Positions 23,522 to 33,374 of a stretch of 64,000 bases of DNA are shown piece after piece. Within the stretch, counting starts at the first letter, position 1, and each line of letters opens with the position of its first letter. Below the pieces are notes generated by a model. That model saw only the letters and a list, made by a program, of their open reading frames with translations, was not told where the DNA came from and did not search any database. The position numbers and the translations under genes were made by a program. Origin of the DNA: Parasponia andersonii (lineage: Eukaryota > Streptophyta > Magnoliopsida > Rosales > Cannabaceae); NCBI GenBank assembly GCA_002914805.1, contig JXTB01000117.1, forward strand, positions 281,513 through 345,512, written 5' to 3'.

Positions 23522-23981
23522 TGTTAGAATTTTAGCTTGCTACACTACCTTGGTAATTGTTTTGTACTTTATCCCACATCATTTGTGTATGAATATTTGG
23601 GGTTTATAGTTGGCTATAAATCAAGCCTTTTGTAATTGGTTTTTAATCATCCCAAAATCAATTTGCCTATTGGTAAGGATCTTTATTCCTAAGGATCTCC
23701 ATAGTTTTATTTTTACCCCTTTTCTCATTTATTTCTGGGTTTTTGCATTATAGTCTAGATTTTTTATTTCTTCTTTTTTAAGTTAGTGAAGTGGTCAGGA
23801 TGTAGTTAATTTGTCGAACCTCACTAAATTTTGTGTTTTCCTTTATTTTTGCATTTGATTTGATATTTTTTGTACATTTTTTGCTTTTGTTAATTTCAAT
23901 AGCTAGTTGGTAGTTTATATTTAATATTGTCTTAGTATTAAATATAAGCATTTAGAGTAGTTGTGCTTCCGCTGCATAACA
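23522..23981 (+). repeat. 3' LTR of Copia-2
   Basis: TGTTAGAA..GCATAACA, homologous to the 5' LTR apart from scattered substitutions and a short gap. It is followed directly by the TACTA target duplication. Confidence 0.92.
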
Positions 23982-24150
23982 TACTAGTTTTCTTAACTGA
24001 TTGCAATAATACCAACATGCAGTAATTTTCTTAATTGATTGCAATAATTAAACTAACTATATATAGTTGATCGTATGTATAGCTTAATTGGTTACTCATT
24101 TATTTTTAATTTTGAGGGTTTAAAGTTCGAATACCTCACTCTTTTCAGGG

Positions 24151-24350
24151 ATCCATATTTCTCTATTATTTTTCCGGTAATTGTCGTGTCATAGATAAGG
24201 GAAAATAAAAAAAAAAAATCCAGAATTGGGATGAATCCAGTAAAAGAAGATAATAATATCCATATTTCTCTCATATTTTTTCGGTCATTGTCGTGCCATA
24301 GATAAAGTAGAATAAAAAGATCCAAGGTTGGGATGAATCAGGCAAAGGTT
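24151..24350. repeat. Two-copy tandem repeat, 107-base period
   Basis: ATCCATATTTCTC..TCGTG-CATAGATAA..GGGATGAATC occurs from 24151 and again from 24258. Non-coding; the minus-strand open frame here is a by-product of the repeat. Confidence 0.85.
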
Positions 24351-24527
24351 ATTTTTCTTTCATGAAGAATCCGATTCACTAAGCAGGAAATAAGCTAATA
24401 ATAAAATTAAGATCTAAATCAATCTAAAGTTTCCAGGAATTAACTACTCATTCAATATTCTAAAGGAACAGAATTTACATCTTAGACCAAGTAGTTCAAA
24501 CTGGCCGACCTTACCATGTGGAAAACT

Positions 24528-24662
24528 AACCCTATTTGTTATAAATTCTTTTTCACTGTACAACGCATAATTAAAGTAGACAAGTATTAAATATCATTTC
24601 TCTCTTGTCCCTACCTAAAATGACAGCCACCTCTCACTTTTCCAATAAAGAAGACCCAATAA
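24528..24662. repeat. Block shared with 1165-1310
   Basis: The same start (AAAACTAACCCTATTTGTTA) and the same end (TTTCCAATAAAG) as the block upstream of the fragment at 1785. Here it lies directly upstream of the fragment at 24697. Confidence 0.6.
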
Positions 24663-24696
24663 AGGTTACGTTGGAACAGTTGGCTAAAAGTGCTGA

Positions 24697-24870
24697 GCAG
24701 AAATCTGTAACGTTCCTCAAGGGCATCATCGACAGGCTAACATTGGGAACCAAGTTCCTCAAATGACAAAGCCCCCCGCGGCCGTGATCGATTGCAACGA
24801 GGCTGCAATACTTTACGGTGGGGTGGTGTTTGTAGATTTTGGTCGAAAACAACGGCCTCTTTGGGCTTGA
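24697..24870 (+). pseudogene. Type-1/type-2 bridging fragment of the small gene family
   Basis: 57 codons, open from after a TGA (24694) to TGA. The C-terminus is VIDCNEAAILYGG followed by VVFVDFGR, the type-1 block, with the tail KQRPLWA. Just before it stands NIGNQVPQMTKPP, which resembles GNQVPPMAEP of the type-2 protein at 55159. It therefore links the two families. There is no ATG and no N-terminal half, so it is a 5'-truncated copy; a short upstream coding exon cannot be excluded. The downstream sequence (GTGTATATTGGTA..ACTAAGGG..GCTCCTTTTAG) still resembles the 3' UTR of genes 1 and 2. Confidence 0.7.
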
Positions 24871-24979
24871 TATCATAGGCTTTCTTGTGTATATTGGTAG
24901 TTCACTAAGGGACACTGTATATGTAAGTGCTCCTTTTAGTTTTTCACATGGTAGATATGTAAATGCATCTCCTTTAGTT

Positions 24980-25188
24980 TTTCAAATTAGCTCTTTCTAG
25001 CCTAATTGTGCTGTTTCCTATCCAATATAAAAGTATAGAACGAACTTGTGTAAAAATATATACATGCAATAATAATAAATTTCTTTTCAAATTAGCTCTT
25101 CCTAGGCTAATTGTGGTGCTTCCTATCCAATATAAAAGTATAGAACGAACTTGTGTAAAAATATATACATGTAATAGTAACAAATACG
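24980..25188. repeat. Two-copy tandem repeat, about 105-base period
   Basis: TTTTCAAATTAGCTCTTxCTAG..TATCCAATATAAAAGTATAG..AACGAACTTGTGTAAAAATA occurs twice in a row with few differences, implying a recent duplication. Confidence 0.9.
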
Positions 25189-25439
25189 TGGGTAAAAATA
25201 TATACATTAAATTTCTTCTCTCTCTGTGTTTAGATTAGATCCAACCAGCCTTGCAATAAAAAGGCCTCTACTTTGGTAGTTATCATGTTTTCCTTATAAT
25301 TTACTCTCAGCATATAATTCAAGGGAATTATCAATTTTGAGCCTCTTTTAATATGAACTATTTACAAAAAAAATAGAACTTTTATTATCATGGCATTTAA
25401 TGAATTATTTGGAATTCTAATTCTAAATTATCCTTAAAT

Positions 25440-25890
25440 TGACTTTAGTCAAAAATTTTCGATCAAGTCAAAAAAATCAAAAATGACGAAGGCGGCACCA
25501 GGAAGACAGTCGACCGTGTTCGGCTATGATTGAAATTATTTAACTATGGTCGAACGCCAATCAAAAATTTTAACTAGTGGCTTCGATCCTAGTCCAATTG
25601 TTTGACTATTGTCGAACAGTGATTCGACCTAGTCGAAATTTTTCGACTACTAGTTGAAAAATATTTAGAACAACTAAGAGAGGAGGCTGAACAAGTTCAA
25701 CCACAATCAAAAATTTTTGACCCTAATCGAATGAAGGCACCGCCACCGAGGTCGAGATCGAGATCGGCAGTAGTAGTTAAAGTAGTTTGAAGTTTGTTAA
25801 AAAAATAGGATAGCCGAATAACTTTATATGTGTGATACAGTAATTAGGATAGTTTTGAAAACATTAATGAGTGAATCTCATTTCCATCAC
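25440..25890. repeat. TCGA-rich diverged repeat, partner of 300-730
   Basis: Dense in GTCGAA/TTCGAC/TCGACC words in both orientations, with a GGTCGAGATCGAGATCGG stretch near 25752. Less AT-rich than its surroundings. Diverged matches to 300-730 are listed there. There is no frame of note. Probably a decayed mobile element of unknown class. Confidence 0.4.
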
Positions 25891-25899
25891 AACTGTTTA

Positions 25900-27257
25900 G
25901 TCATCACAACTGTTTAGTCGACCCTTAAGAATATCTTTATTAGAAGTAAAAATACTTTAATAATAGTTCACAATACGGTACAAAAAATATTATAATTTTA
26001 AATTTTTCAAAAAAATAAGACAGGTCACGAACACATTAGAAATAAAATTTTTGAATTACCATCCAGAATAATAAAGATTACTAATATCAATTGTCTTCAC
26101 GTACTCTTAGACTGTATTCTGGATAGAAGAGACTAAAGTCTGTATAATGCTCACGCCTTAATCAGATCTAAATCAAAGAAAAAATATCATATTCAAAATC
26201 TGATAAACAAATTGAAAATCTACCCAAAAGTGGTATTACAACCAAATTCAAATTTTGTACTTATTAGAAAGCTAAAAAAATAAAAAAGAAAAAGAAACTC
26301 TCATCCCTAGAAGAGATCAGGGAGAAGTGAGAGGAAGAGGAGGTAGAGGAGAAAAGAAAAAGGAGTAGAGGGGAGGTCGATGTCATTTCTGTACTATGCT
26401 ATTGACGTTTTTCATATGTAATGTCGTTTTTTGAGATTCATTTACATAAACACGAATTACCAAAAAACAACTCGTGATGTAAATACGACATCATTGTTCC
26501 TGAAACAGTAGGGACTAGTGGAAGTTTAAAGTCTACACTACGCTACATGTCACATTAAAAAAAAAAAAAAAAAGAAGAAAAAAGAATATCTATACTACAT
26601 GCAGTTTCTGCTATATCACTTCAAATAAGTAAAAATGACATGTTGTTTACTTGAAATAACAACCAAATGTCGTTTTCCCGAAGTGTAATCGATCTGTGGT
26701 CTCTCCAGGATTTTTCAAGACTGAAGTTCAACATCTATAAAAATGTTATTTTCTGCCGAATAAACGACACGTCGTTTTTATGTTGACTTTTCTTCTCCCT
26801 TCTTTTTCCTTTCAATTCTTTGGATGTTGACTTGGGATATAATGTATAAACTCGATTTGAGAGGAGAAAGAAAAAAAACTACAGAATTATGTGTTCCTTC
26901 TAGAAAAAAAAAATAAAAAAAAAAGTATAGAACCATTAACCACATGTCACATGGTGTCATTTTGGGAACGACTTTTTTTCAGATGACTTACAAAATCTTA
27001 ACTTCTATTATAATGTTAAATACTAACGAAAAATATGAAAAACCAATAACTTACCAGCAAGAACAACGAAGCTTAAACAAAATATTAAATGCTAGACTAA
27101 GTAGTCTAAGATCTAAATCTCTAGATCGATCAGACCTTTCCAAAACGTCCCGAGTTATTCTAAATGTTATCAGAAATAATCTTTTATGCTTGAAGGTAAT
27201 CAGCTTCAGAAATAACCTCATTCTTTCTTTTTTTTTTTCCTGATAAACAACCTCATT

Positions 27258-27295
<38 letters not shown>

Positions 27296-28400
27296 CTAAT
27301 ATAGCTCAAGTATACAACTTCATTCAACATATATATATATATATATATTCCTAATATAGCTCAAGTATACGATTTTATTTGATTAAAGAATACGAATATT
27401 ATAAGTATCATATGTCACGATTAAAAACTCAAGTCTGTGACTTTTAGTAATTTTAAGTAAAAACAATAATAAACAATTACTTTTAAAAATTTCAAGAAAT
27501 TAGATACTTGAAATTTTTATTTTTAGTCCTCAAAAGCAAATAAATTTCGGAATCATGAAACTTTCCATTAGTTTTAATTTCTCAAGAAAAATCCTCATTT
27601 AAAATTTTGAGAAAATTATAATTAATTAGTTTAGAAACTTTTGTTAATTCATAACTTCTGATAAAACGAGTCTAATTAAACCATAAGTTCAATGTCTAAA
27701 TAATTTACATAAAATTATTTATATTTTTAAGTATTTAATTTAATAGTAAAATCATCCTCATACATCCACTTAGTAAATATATTACTACTGGTTAAATAAA
27801 TTTGACATAGAAAGGAAAAGTTGATATAGAATAGAAAACAACAACTAATAAAGATGTAAGAAACAACATACATATACCAAACAAGCTTGTCAAGCTACCA
27901 CGACAATTACTCAAAAATAAATTAACATCTAAAAGAGGGAGGAATTAAGAGGATGAACACGTGAATGCTCAGTAGAGATTCAGTTACAAGTTTTTAACCA
28001 ATATAAATACTTACTTTCAAAGTCCTACATGGTCAGTGAAATACTCAAACAGTTTTATTGCAATCCAAATAAAAATTATCGTCCAAAGGTTTAAATCTCC
28101 TAAAACCTTATAAAATACCATCTCAAAACAAAAATCATTTTTTAAAAATTCAAAGGTTCCAAACTATTGTAAAACATCACATCAAATTTAGTACATATCT
28201 ATTCAAGTCTTTATAACTATAGTGAATACCACTTAATTCCGCAATGTCTAATGTATATGACATACGTAAATTCCAGTCATCTATTTGATGACTGTGAGTT
28301 TTCTTTCTTTTTTTTATTATTATTTTTTTTTTATATTCCAATATTTTTTTAAAATACTGTGATTCTAATGTTCTTTTGGAAACACCGTAATTCCGTTAGC
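25900..28400. other. Intergenic, repeat-rich, no gene seen
   Basis: 26380-26780 has clustered ATGTCGTTTT/ACGACAT words like those at 17715-17970. 27240-27370 is a tandem duplication of TCATTCAACATATATA(TA)n plus TTCCTAATATAGCTCAAGTA. The rest is plain AT-rich sequence. Confidence 0.5.
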
Positions 28401-29260
28401 GCTACGTGAGATGTATATGCATTATAATACTATATGAATGACATAAATCAGAATATATATACCACTTTCAACAAATTCTCAAACAAACCATACAGTGCTT
28501 CTAATTTAATGCAAGTTCAGACTACGAAACCAAATTCTCATTTTATTTACATTTTCCACAAATTTTTTGCAACATAACAGCTATTATTCAGTAAATCCCA
28601 TTAAGTCCAATTCCTACAGAAAACAATTCCAAAATAATATATATGTATGGCACACCAACCAATGTTACGTGTCTCTCAAGTAATTTAAATGTCGATTTAT
28701 CTCAAAATATGTATAGGTCATATTTTTACCAAATATTTCATAAAATTCAATATTTATTCCAAATATGTGAAAATCAAAATTAAACTAATTTATGATCAAG
28801 TAATTGAATCTCTACATCAATCGAGTGACTAGATTGTGCTACGATATTATCAAGAGCATTGACATCATACGGCAGTCGTGGGTCATTTTCAAACCCTCGA
28901 TTGTCCGCTTTGAAATTTTGTTTTTCCAACGGAGCCTTGAATAGAGAAACAGATATCTCCACTGAATTCTTAGCACCCAAATTAGTTAGATTAAATATAT
29001 AACTTGATCAATTTAGGTTCGGATCGAATCCAGGCTCACTGCACACACAACGAGGCAAAATCTAAGCCGTCAAATTTCAATTTTCGTGCCCGTCATCAAA
29101 CATAGTCAATATATATTTCAGAATTCTTATTTTCAAGAGTACATTACAAATATGAAATTTATTTTAGATTCAATAATTGGATTAAAAATTTTTAATACAA
29201 AACTAAAATAACTCAAAATTATCTAAAATGATAAAATTTAATCAGCGAAAATTCGAGTTT

Positions 29261-29335
<75 letters not shown>

Positions 29336-29617
29336 ATGATAATTCTTGTATCAAGACGAGTTGATCAAAACTAGTTTCACGGCCTGAGGTGGCCGGAGTC
29401 TCCGTCAGTGTTCAAATCTCCTCCACGGCCTTCCTCTTCACGGGCGGCGAGCTCAAGTTCCGTTGGCCATGAAAAATTGGCTAGAAGCTCCTGGTGCCTG
29501 TGCAGTTTGATTCCCGATGGTGGTGCAGTATAATTCGGCTGGAAAACGGGTCGTCAAGACTGGTTCGACGTTGGCCGTGCGTGAGGGAGAAGATACAAGG
29601 GGGAGAGAGAGAGAAAG

Positions 29618-29648
<31 letters not shown>

Positions 29649-29708
29649 TATGTGTTTGTTTTTTTGGTAAAAGGACAAAAATGCTCTTATAAAAACAAGA
29701 TTTTTACA
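28400..29708 (-). mobile_element. Solo-LTR-like block, family G, copy B (minus orientation)
   Basis: On the minus strand it starts TGTAAAAATCTTG at 29708 and has a C/T-rich segment. It then carries the landmarks seen in copies A and C: the CCACTGAATTC region near 28957, ATATATAACTTG-TCAATT near 28995, and CGTGCCCGTCATCAAACATA near 29085. There is no associated coding region. The inner boundary near 28400 is uncertain. Presumed solo LTR or fragment of a large Gypsy-type element, old. Confidence 0.5.
29263..29333. repeat. (AT)n microsatellite inside LTR-like copy B
   Basis: About 70 bases of pure AT repeat at the same internal place where copy A has a shorter run. A second (TA)n tract lies at 29618-29641. 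Confidence 0.95.
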
Positions 29709-29814
29709 TCATATATATGCATATATATGTATATAAGAGTTTTTTTCAATAATATTTCATAATAAATTAGGCCAATAAAAGAAGAAGAAGAAGAAGCAAC
29801 AGAGATATATTACT

Positions 29815-30115
29815 CCTTTTCCAATCACTGTCATTTTAGGATCGTTATTAACTAGTCAAAGTAATTTATTTTTGTGAAAGTGAAGAATCAGATTTAGCCA
29901 AGAGGGGACTCATCTGCGACCCTGATTCTGAAAATAAATTTCAAAAGCAACCAATCCAATTTTGCAGGCAATTAAATTTTCTTCTAAAGAATAAAAAATA
30001 ACAGAATTAGCATCATTGGACCAAGTCAAAATTAACTACACAAGTACATATCCAATTTGAAAATGTACCCCCACCAGTTATAATTGTTAATTTGTCCCAT
30101 AACCTAGCAAGGGGA
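29815..30115. repeat. Dispersed block shared with 32480-32720
   Basis: ATCACTGTCA, then GTGAxGAATCxGATTxAGCCA, GGxxACTCATC/GGACTAGTCCCATC, CCxTGATTCT, CCAAGTCAAxAT/ATCAAGTCAAGAT and a C-rich ending recur in the same order at 32480-32720. Non-coding. In both places it precedes remnants of the small-gene family or its promoter block. Confidence 0.5.
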
Positions 30116-30299
30116 TAAAGCACTAAAGTAAAATGTAGAAATTCTTACAACGGGGAATATAATCAAGCATGGCCTGACACAAATGGAACGTTTGCATGTC
30201 CCACTTATATAATTTCCAACTAAGCAGGCAGATTTTTTGTTCATATTCCTCGTGTTTTATGATTTCACCTGATAATATTTTGACGCATAACTCAATAAT

Positions 30300-30396
30300 C
30301 ATAAAATATATAAAATAGACTCCGGTACCAACCATACTAGGAATACATTTGGCCAGTGTGTGGGCTACCTTGTTTCCATCTCTAGAAACAAAACGG
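30300..30396 (-). pseudogene. Fragment of a plant RNase H-like (RVT_3) domain
   Basis: The minus strand reads YRFVSRDGNKVAHTLAK followed by a short tail. This matches the C-terminal signature F-V-x-R-x-x-N-x-x-A-H-x-L-A of the plant RNase H-like domain found in LINE-derived and host proteins. About 30 residues remain. It is joined at about 30396 to the type-1 gene fragment on the opposite strand, so the frame runs into antisense of that fragment. Truncated on both sides and not functional. Confidence 0.6.
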
Positions 30397-30490
30397 TATA
30401 ATTGACTGTAATGAGGCAGCAAAGCTTTATGGTGGAGTATTTTTTATAGATTATGGTATGAATAATAGCAAATTCCCTCTTAGAGCTTAA
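30389..30490 (+). pseudogene. 3'-end copy of a type-1 small gene
   Basis: 34 codons including TAA: IIDCNEAAKLYGG, then VFFIDYG, and the tail MNNSKFPLRA, very close to the end of gene 2. The match continues into the 3' UTR (AGTATTTTGATACTAATTTGGCTCATCTCTTG, to about 30540), including the stem-loop. The homology starts abruptly at about 30389 next to the RNase H-like fragment. It is a truncated duplicate with no start codon. Confidence 0.85.
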
Positions 30491-30549
30491 CTAATTGAGT
30501 ATTTTGATACTAATTTGGCTCATCTCTTGTATTTATAAAACTTTTTAAT

Positions 30550-31065
30550 GTTCCTAGAACAAATTTTCGCTACAAATTCAATTTCAAAATCAATAAAAAA
30601 GACATAAAATAAACAAAAGATTTGAATTTATACTATATATATATATAAATTATTACAACAATATTTACCCATGAATGGTTACAATAGTTTAAGCCATTAG
30701 ATCTATATTCTACATTGGTGATTAGTTTAGTGTTTGGCCAAAAAAAAAATTAATACTATTTATTAGTGTCGAAAAAATTTGATGTTATCATTATTTTTTT
30801 TAGTATTCATTTATATTCACAAAAAAATTGAAATAGAAGTTTTATGTCTATATATTGATAATTTATCTAAAAAAATTCACTTGACTAATGTAGCATCGGT
30901 AAGTACTTAAAGCATGTTTTATTTTTTTATCCCTACCAAAGGAGTCACTTAATTCAATTATAAACTTAAAGTAAGTGTAATGATATTTAATATTTCTCTT
31001 TCCAATTTTGGATTTTTTTTCCCCCCAAACTTTTCATGCTATCAGATATTATTCGGGCCAAAGAA
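30550..31065. other. Intergenic, AT-rich, no gene seen
   Basis: A short (TA)n near 30638 and poly-A or poly-T runs only. Confidence 0.5.
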
Positions 31066-31069
31066 AGAA

Positions 31070-31235
31070 AAATCATTTTCCCACTTCAATTTGGAATTTC
31101 GGAGAAAACATTGCGACACTTGTTTCTGCTACCTCCACACCCCACAGTATTAGCTGATCCTAAAGATAAACAAGAACAATACTGTGGTCCTTTTGGTTGT
31201 TGGCAAATCTCCGAGCAATAATATATATGAAAGAT
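31070..31235 (+). repeat. Orphan copy of the type-2 promoter block, partial
   Basis: CCCAC-TTCAATTTGGAATTT, GAAG/GGAGAA, CCCACA, AGCT..AAAGATAAACAAGAAxAATA and TTGGCAAATCTC follow the order of 32990-33110 and 54365-54495. No type-2 coding sequence follows, so this is a stranded promoter fragment. The 61-codon frame across it is a shadow. Confidence 0.55.
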
Positions 31236-31239
31236 AATA

Positions 31240-32480
31240 AACAGTACCCTTTTATGCTAACACTTTCCTTTTTATTTTTTCCAAAAGAAAAGTATTTATT
31301 GTTATTATGGGATTTTAAAGAGCAGTCACAATTTGCATAAAGTTTAGTGTAGTGGGTGTCTTAAAGTCCATAGGTACACGAAAAGCATAAAGTGATTACT
31401 CGAGATTCTTAAAGAAAGTCATTTGATTGTAAATGGATATTCATCCCTAACAAGAGAATCTAATTCAGAAAGAAAAGAAGTACATTAACTAACAAGAATG
31501 TTTTAAGTTGTAGCAAATTAAAATATAAGAAAAAAAATTAATCTAAGTAAGCTGTTAGAGATCAAACAACGCCTCTACCTGACCATTGTTGGTAAAATTT
31601 TAAGTAAATTTTTTCAAAATTCGAGATTTCGCTTCATTTCTAGCATTGTTTCAGCAGATTAGCAAATTAATCTGAACAGCATGAAACATGAGACCAAAAG
31701 TTGAGTAACATGAATAAGATATACATGTTAGTGGTTATTTATTTCCCGTGAAAATGGGACCAAAGGCATTTTTCTCAGAAATTGCCCTTAGAGGTTGAGG
31801 ATTCACATCGATCTAATGTTGTCTGTTCATCATATTGGTTTAAAGACCTAATGCACTTTACCTCTCTCTTTATTAATTTGCATAAATCTTGCATAAATTA
31901 AGATCTGTATTTCTACTGCATTCACCTAATTATTAATTAAGTCGAAAAGTTCACTGAGGGAATAATGAAAGGAGTTAATAGAGATTACTTAAGAAATAAT
32001 TGTGCACCAAATACGGTCAAAAGAAACTTTTGACAAATTAATCATAATGTGAATTAATGATTATCAATCCAGCCTTGATGGTTTCTTGGAGTACAGGTAA
32101 GAATAACACATGCAAGAGATGAACACTAAAATCTGACCCTTTTGAGAGCTATGATGTTAAATAAGATATCGTGCAAATTTTCGAAGGATTGAAGTCTTCC
32201 TGATATTAATATAATGTTAATTAGGATAATCTGGATATACTTATATATACTTGGTCACATAATATAACACGTACAAAACTTTTGTTCTTTACTATATATG
32301 GGCTATAATTTAGTAATTTTTTACATATTTATAAATATTTTTTAGTCATTGTATCGTTATTTAATAATTACTGTTGTTGAAAAAAAATCACAATAAATTT
32401 ATATTATATATATAACATTTTATATATATATATATATATATGTTAATTCAAATCTAAATGAGCAGTGCCAGATATTTTGT
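31240..32480. other. Intergenic, no gene seen
   Basis: AT-rich, no frame or repeat of note except an (AT)n tract at about 32420-32442. Confidence 0.5.
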
Positions 32481-32720
32481 CAAATCACTGTCACTTGTCG
32501 ATTAGTTAGAACTTCAAGATTGAGAGGAATCAGTCAATGTAATTTTTTTTCTTTTTTTTGGTTGAAGTGAGGAATCTGATTCAGCCATGGACTAGTCCCA
32601 TCCACTCCTTGATTCTTTTGCACGAGAGTGAACTGGTTCAAATTACTAGTTGCATCATAGATCAAGTCAAGATGGGCCAACCACACTTCCAAATGTTTCA
32701 AATAAGCCCCCGCCATGATA
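32480..32720. repeat. Dispersed block shared with 29815-30115
   Basis: See 29815-30115 for the shared landmarks. It lies directly before an orphan type-2 promoter block at 32870. Confidence 0.5.
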
Positions 32721-32793
32721 TGATTCAGACAAAAACAGAAGCGAAAGTAGATAAAGAAAAAAGTTACCTATATAATTTCCTGCCTCTCAAAAA

Positions 32794-32801
<8 letters not shown>

Positions 32802-32838
<37 letters not shown>
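32802..32838. repeat. (AT)n microsatellite
   Basis: A pure AT run after a poly-A stretch. Confidence 0.95.
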
Positions 32839-32841
<3 letters not shown>

Positions 32842-32869
32842 TGAAAGAGGAATAGAATAACAACATGGC

Positions 32870-33360
32870 ACATGGGAGATATTTGTCGTTTCCAAACTGT
32901 ATTCAAATTCGGAATCGTTTTAACAAACTTTCCACGATCAAAGATTTTTCTGGCGAAAATTCTTGCAACAAATATTCTCCCACTACTATTTGGAATTGTG
33001 AAGAAGGCAGTGAAGAACTTATCATGCAAACTCTATATCCCACAAGACCTTGCTAGCTCTCGAGATAAACAACAATATTGTCGAATATGCCATTGGCAAA
33101 TCTCAAGGGTAAATAGATATAGATGAAACTATAGATATACTTTAACACTCTTTGGTCAAATCTACTAATCCATATATAATGAACGAGTTGAAAAGAAATA
33201 GAGGGAAAAGTGAATAGAGAAGAATAAGAAATAATAAGCAACAACGAGTCATTCTTTTTCATTTTACATATCAATTAGTTAAATATGAAAATGAATGTTT
33301 TTTTTTCTATTTACTTTTCTCTCCATTACAGATTAGTAAACATGCTCTTAAAAATATAAA
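32870..33360 (+). repeat. Orphan copy of the type-2 promoter block, first of a tandem pair
   Basis: GCACATGGGAGA-TTTGTCGTTT, AACTTTCCA-GATxAAAGATTTTT, TGCAA..CTATATCC, AGACCTTGCTAGCTCT and GAGATAAACAA-AATAT also occur at 54250-54480 and, in part, at 35515-35640. The piece 33240-33360 also matches 35780-35895 (ACAACGAG, CATTACA-ATTAGTAAA, CTCTTAAA). This copy is interrupted by the LTR-like block beginning at about 33375, and its remainder seems to resume near 35340-35500. Confidence 0.65.
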
Positions 33361-33374
33361 TGATAGGTTAAAAC

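Larger units (their letters stand above)
18909..23981 (+). mobile_element. Ty1/Copia LTR retrotransposon, Tork/Tnt1-like, broken (Copia-2)
   Basis: Same family and strand as Copia-1. LTRs lie at 18909-19371 and 23522-23981, each TG..CA, and the flanks are a perfect 5-bp target duplication TACTA (18904-18908 and 23982-23986). The primer-binding site TGGTATCAGAGT lies just after the 5' LTR. Parts in order: gag (about 19430-20190, with a C-x2-C-x4-H-x4-C knuckle near 20150), protease with a DSG box (near 20315), GAG-pre-integrase and integrase (about 20500-21700), reverse transcriptase (about 21910-22720, YVDD box) and RNase H (about 22900-23400). Several parts stay open over more than 100 codons, but the whole is broken about ten times or more. 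The LTRs differ at roughly one base in ten by eye, implying an age of several million years. Confidence 0.95.

Noticed and set aside
24974-25207. 77-codon minus-strand frame with an internal repeated phrase
   Set aside because: The phrase repeat is produced by the 105-base tandem DNA duplication; no homology or gene context.
29263-29333. Possible CRISPR or satellite array
   Set aside because: A simple AT dinucleotide repeat; no spacer-repeat structure occurs anywhere in the window.
32558-32860. 100-codon frame ending in an AT repeat
   Set aside because: Covers a dispersed non-coding block and a microsatellite.
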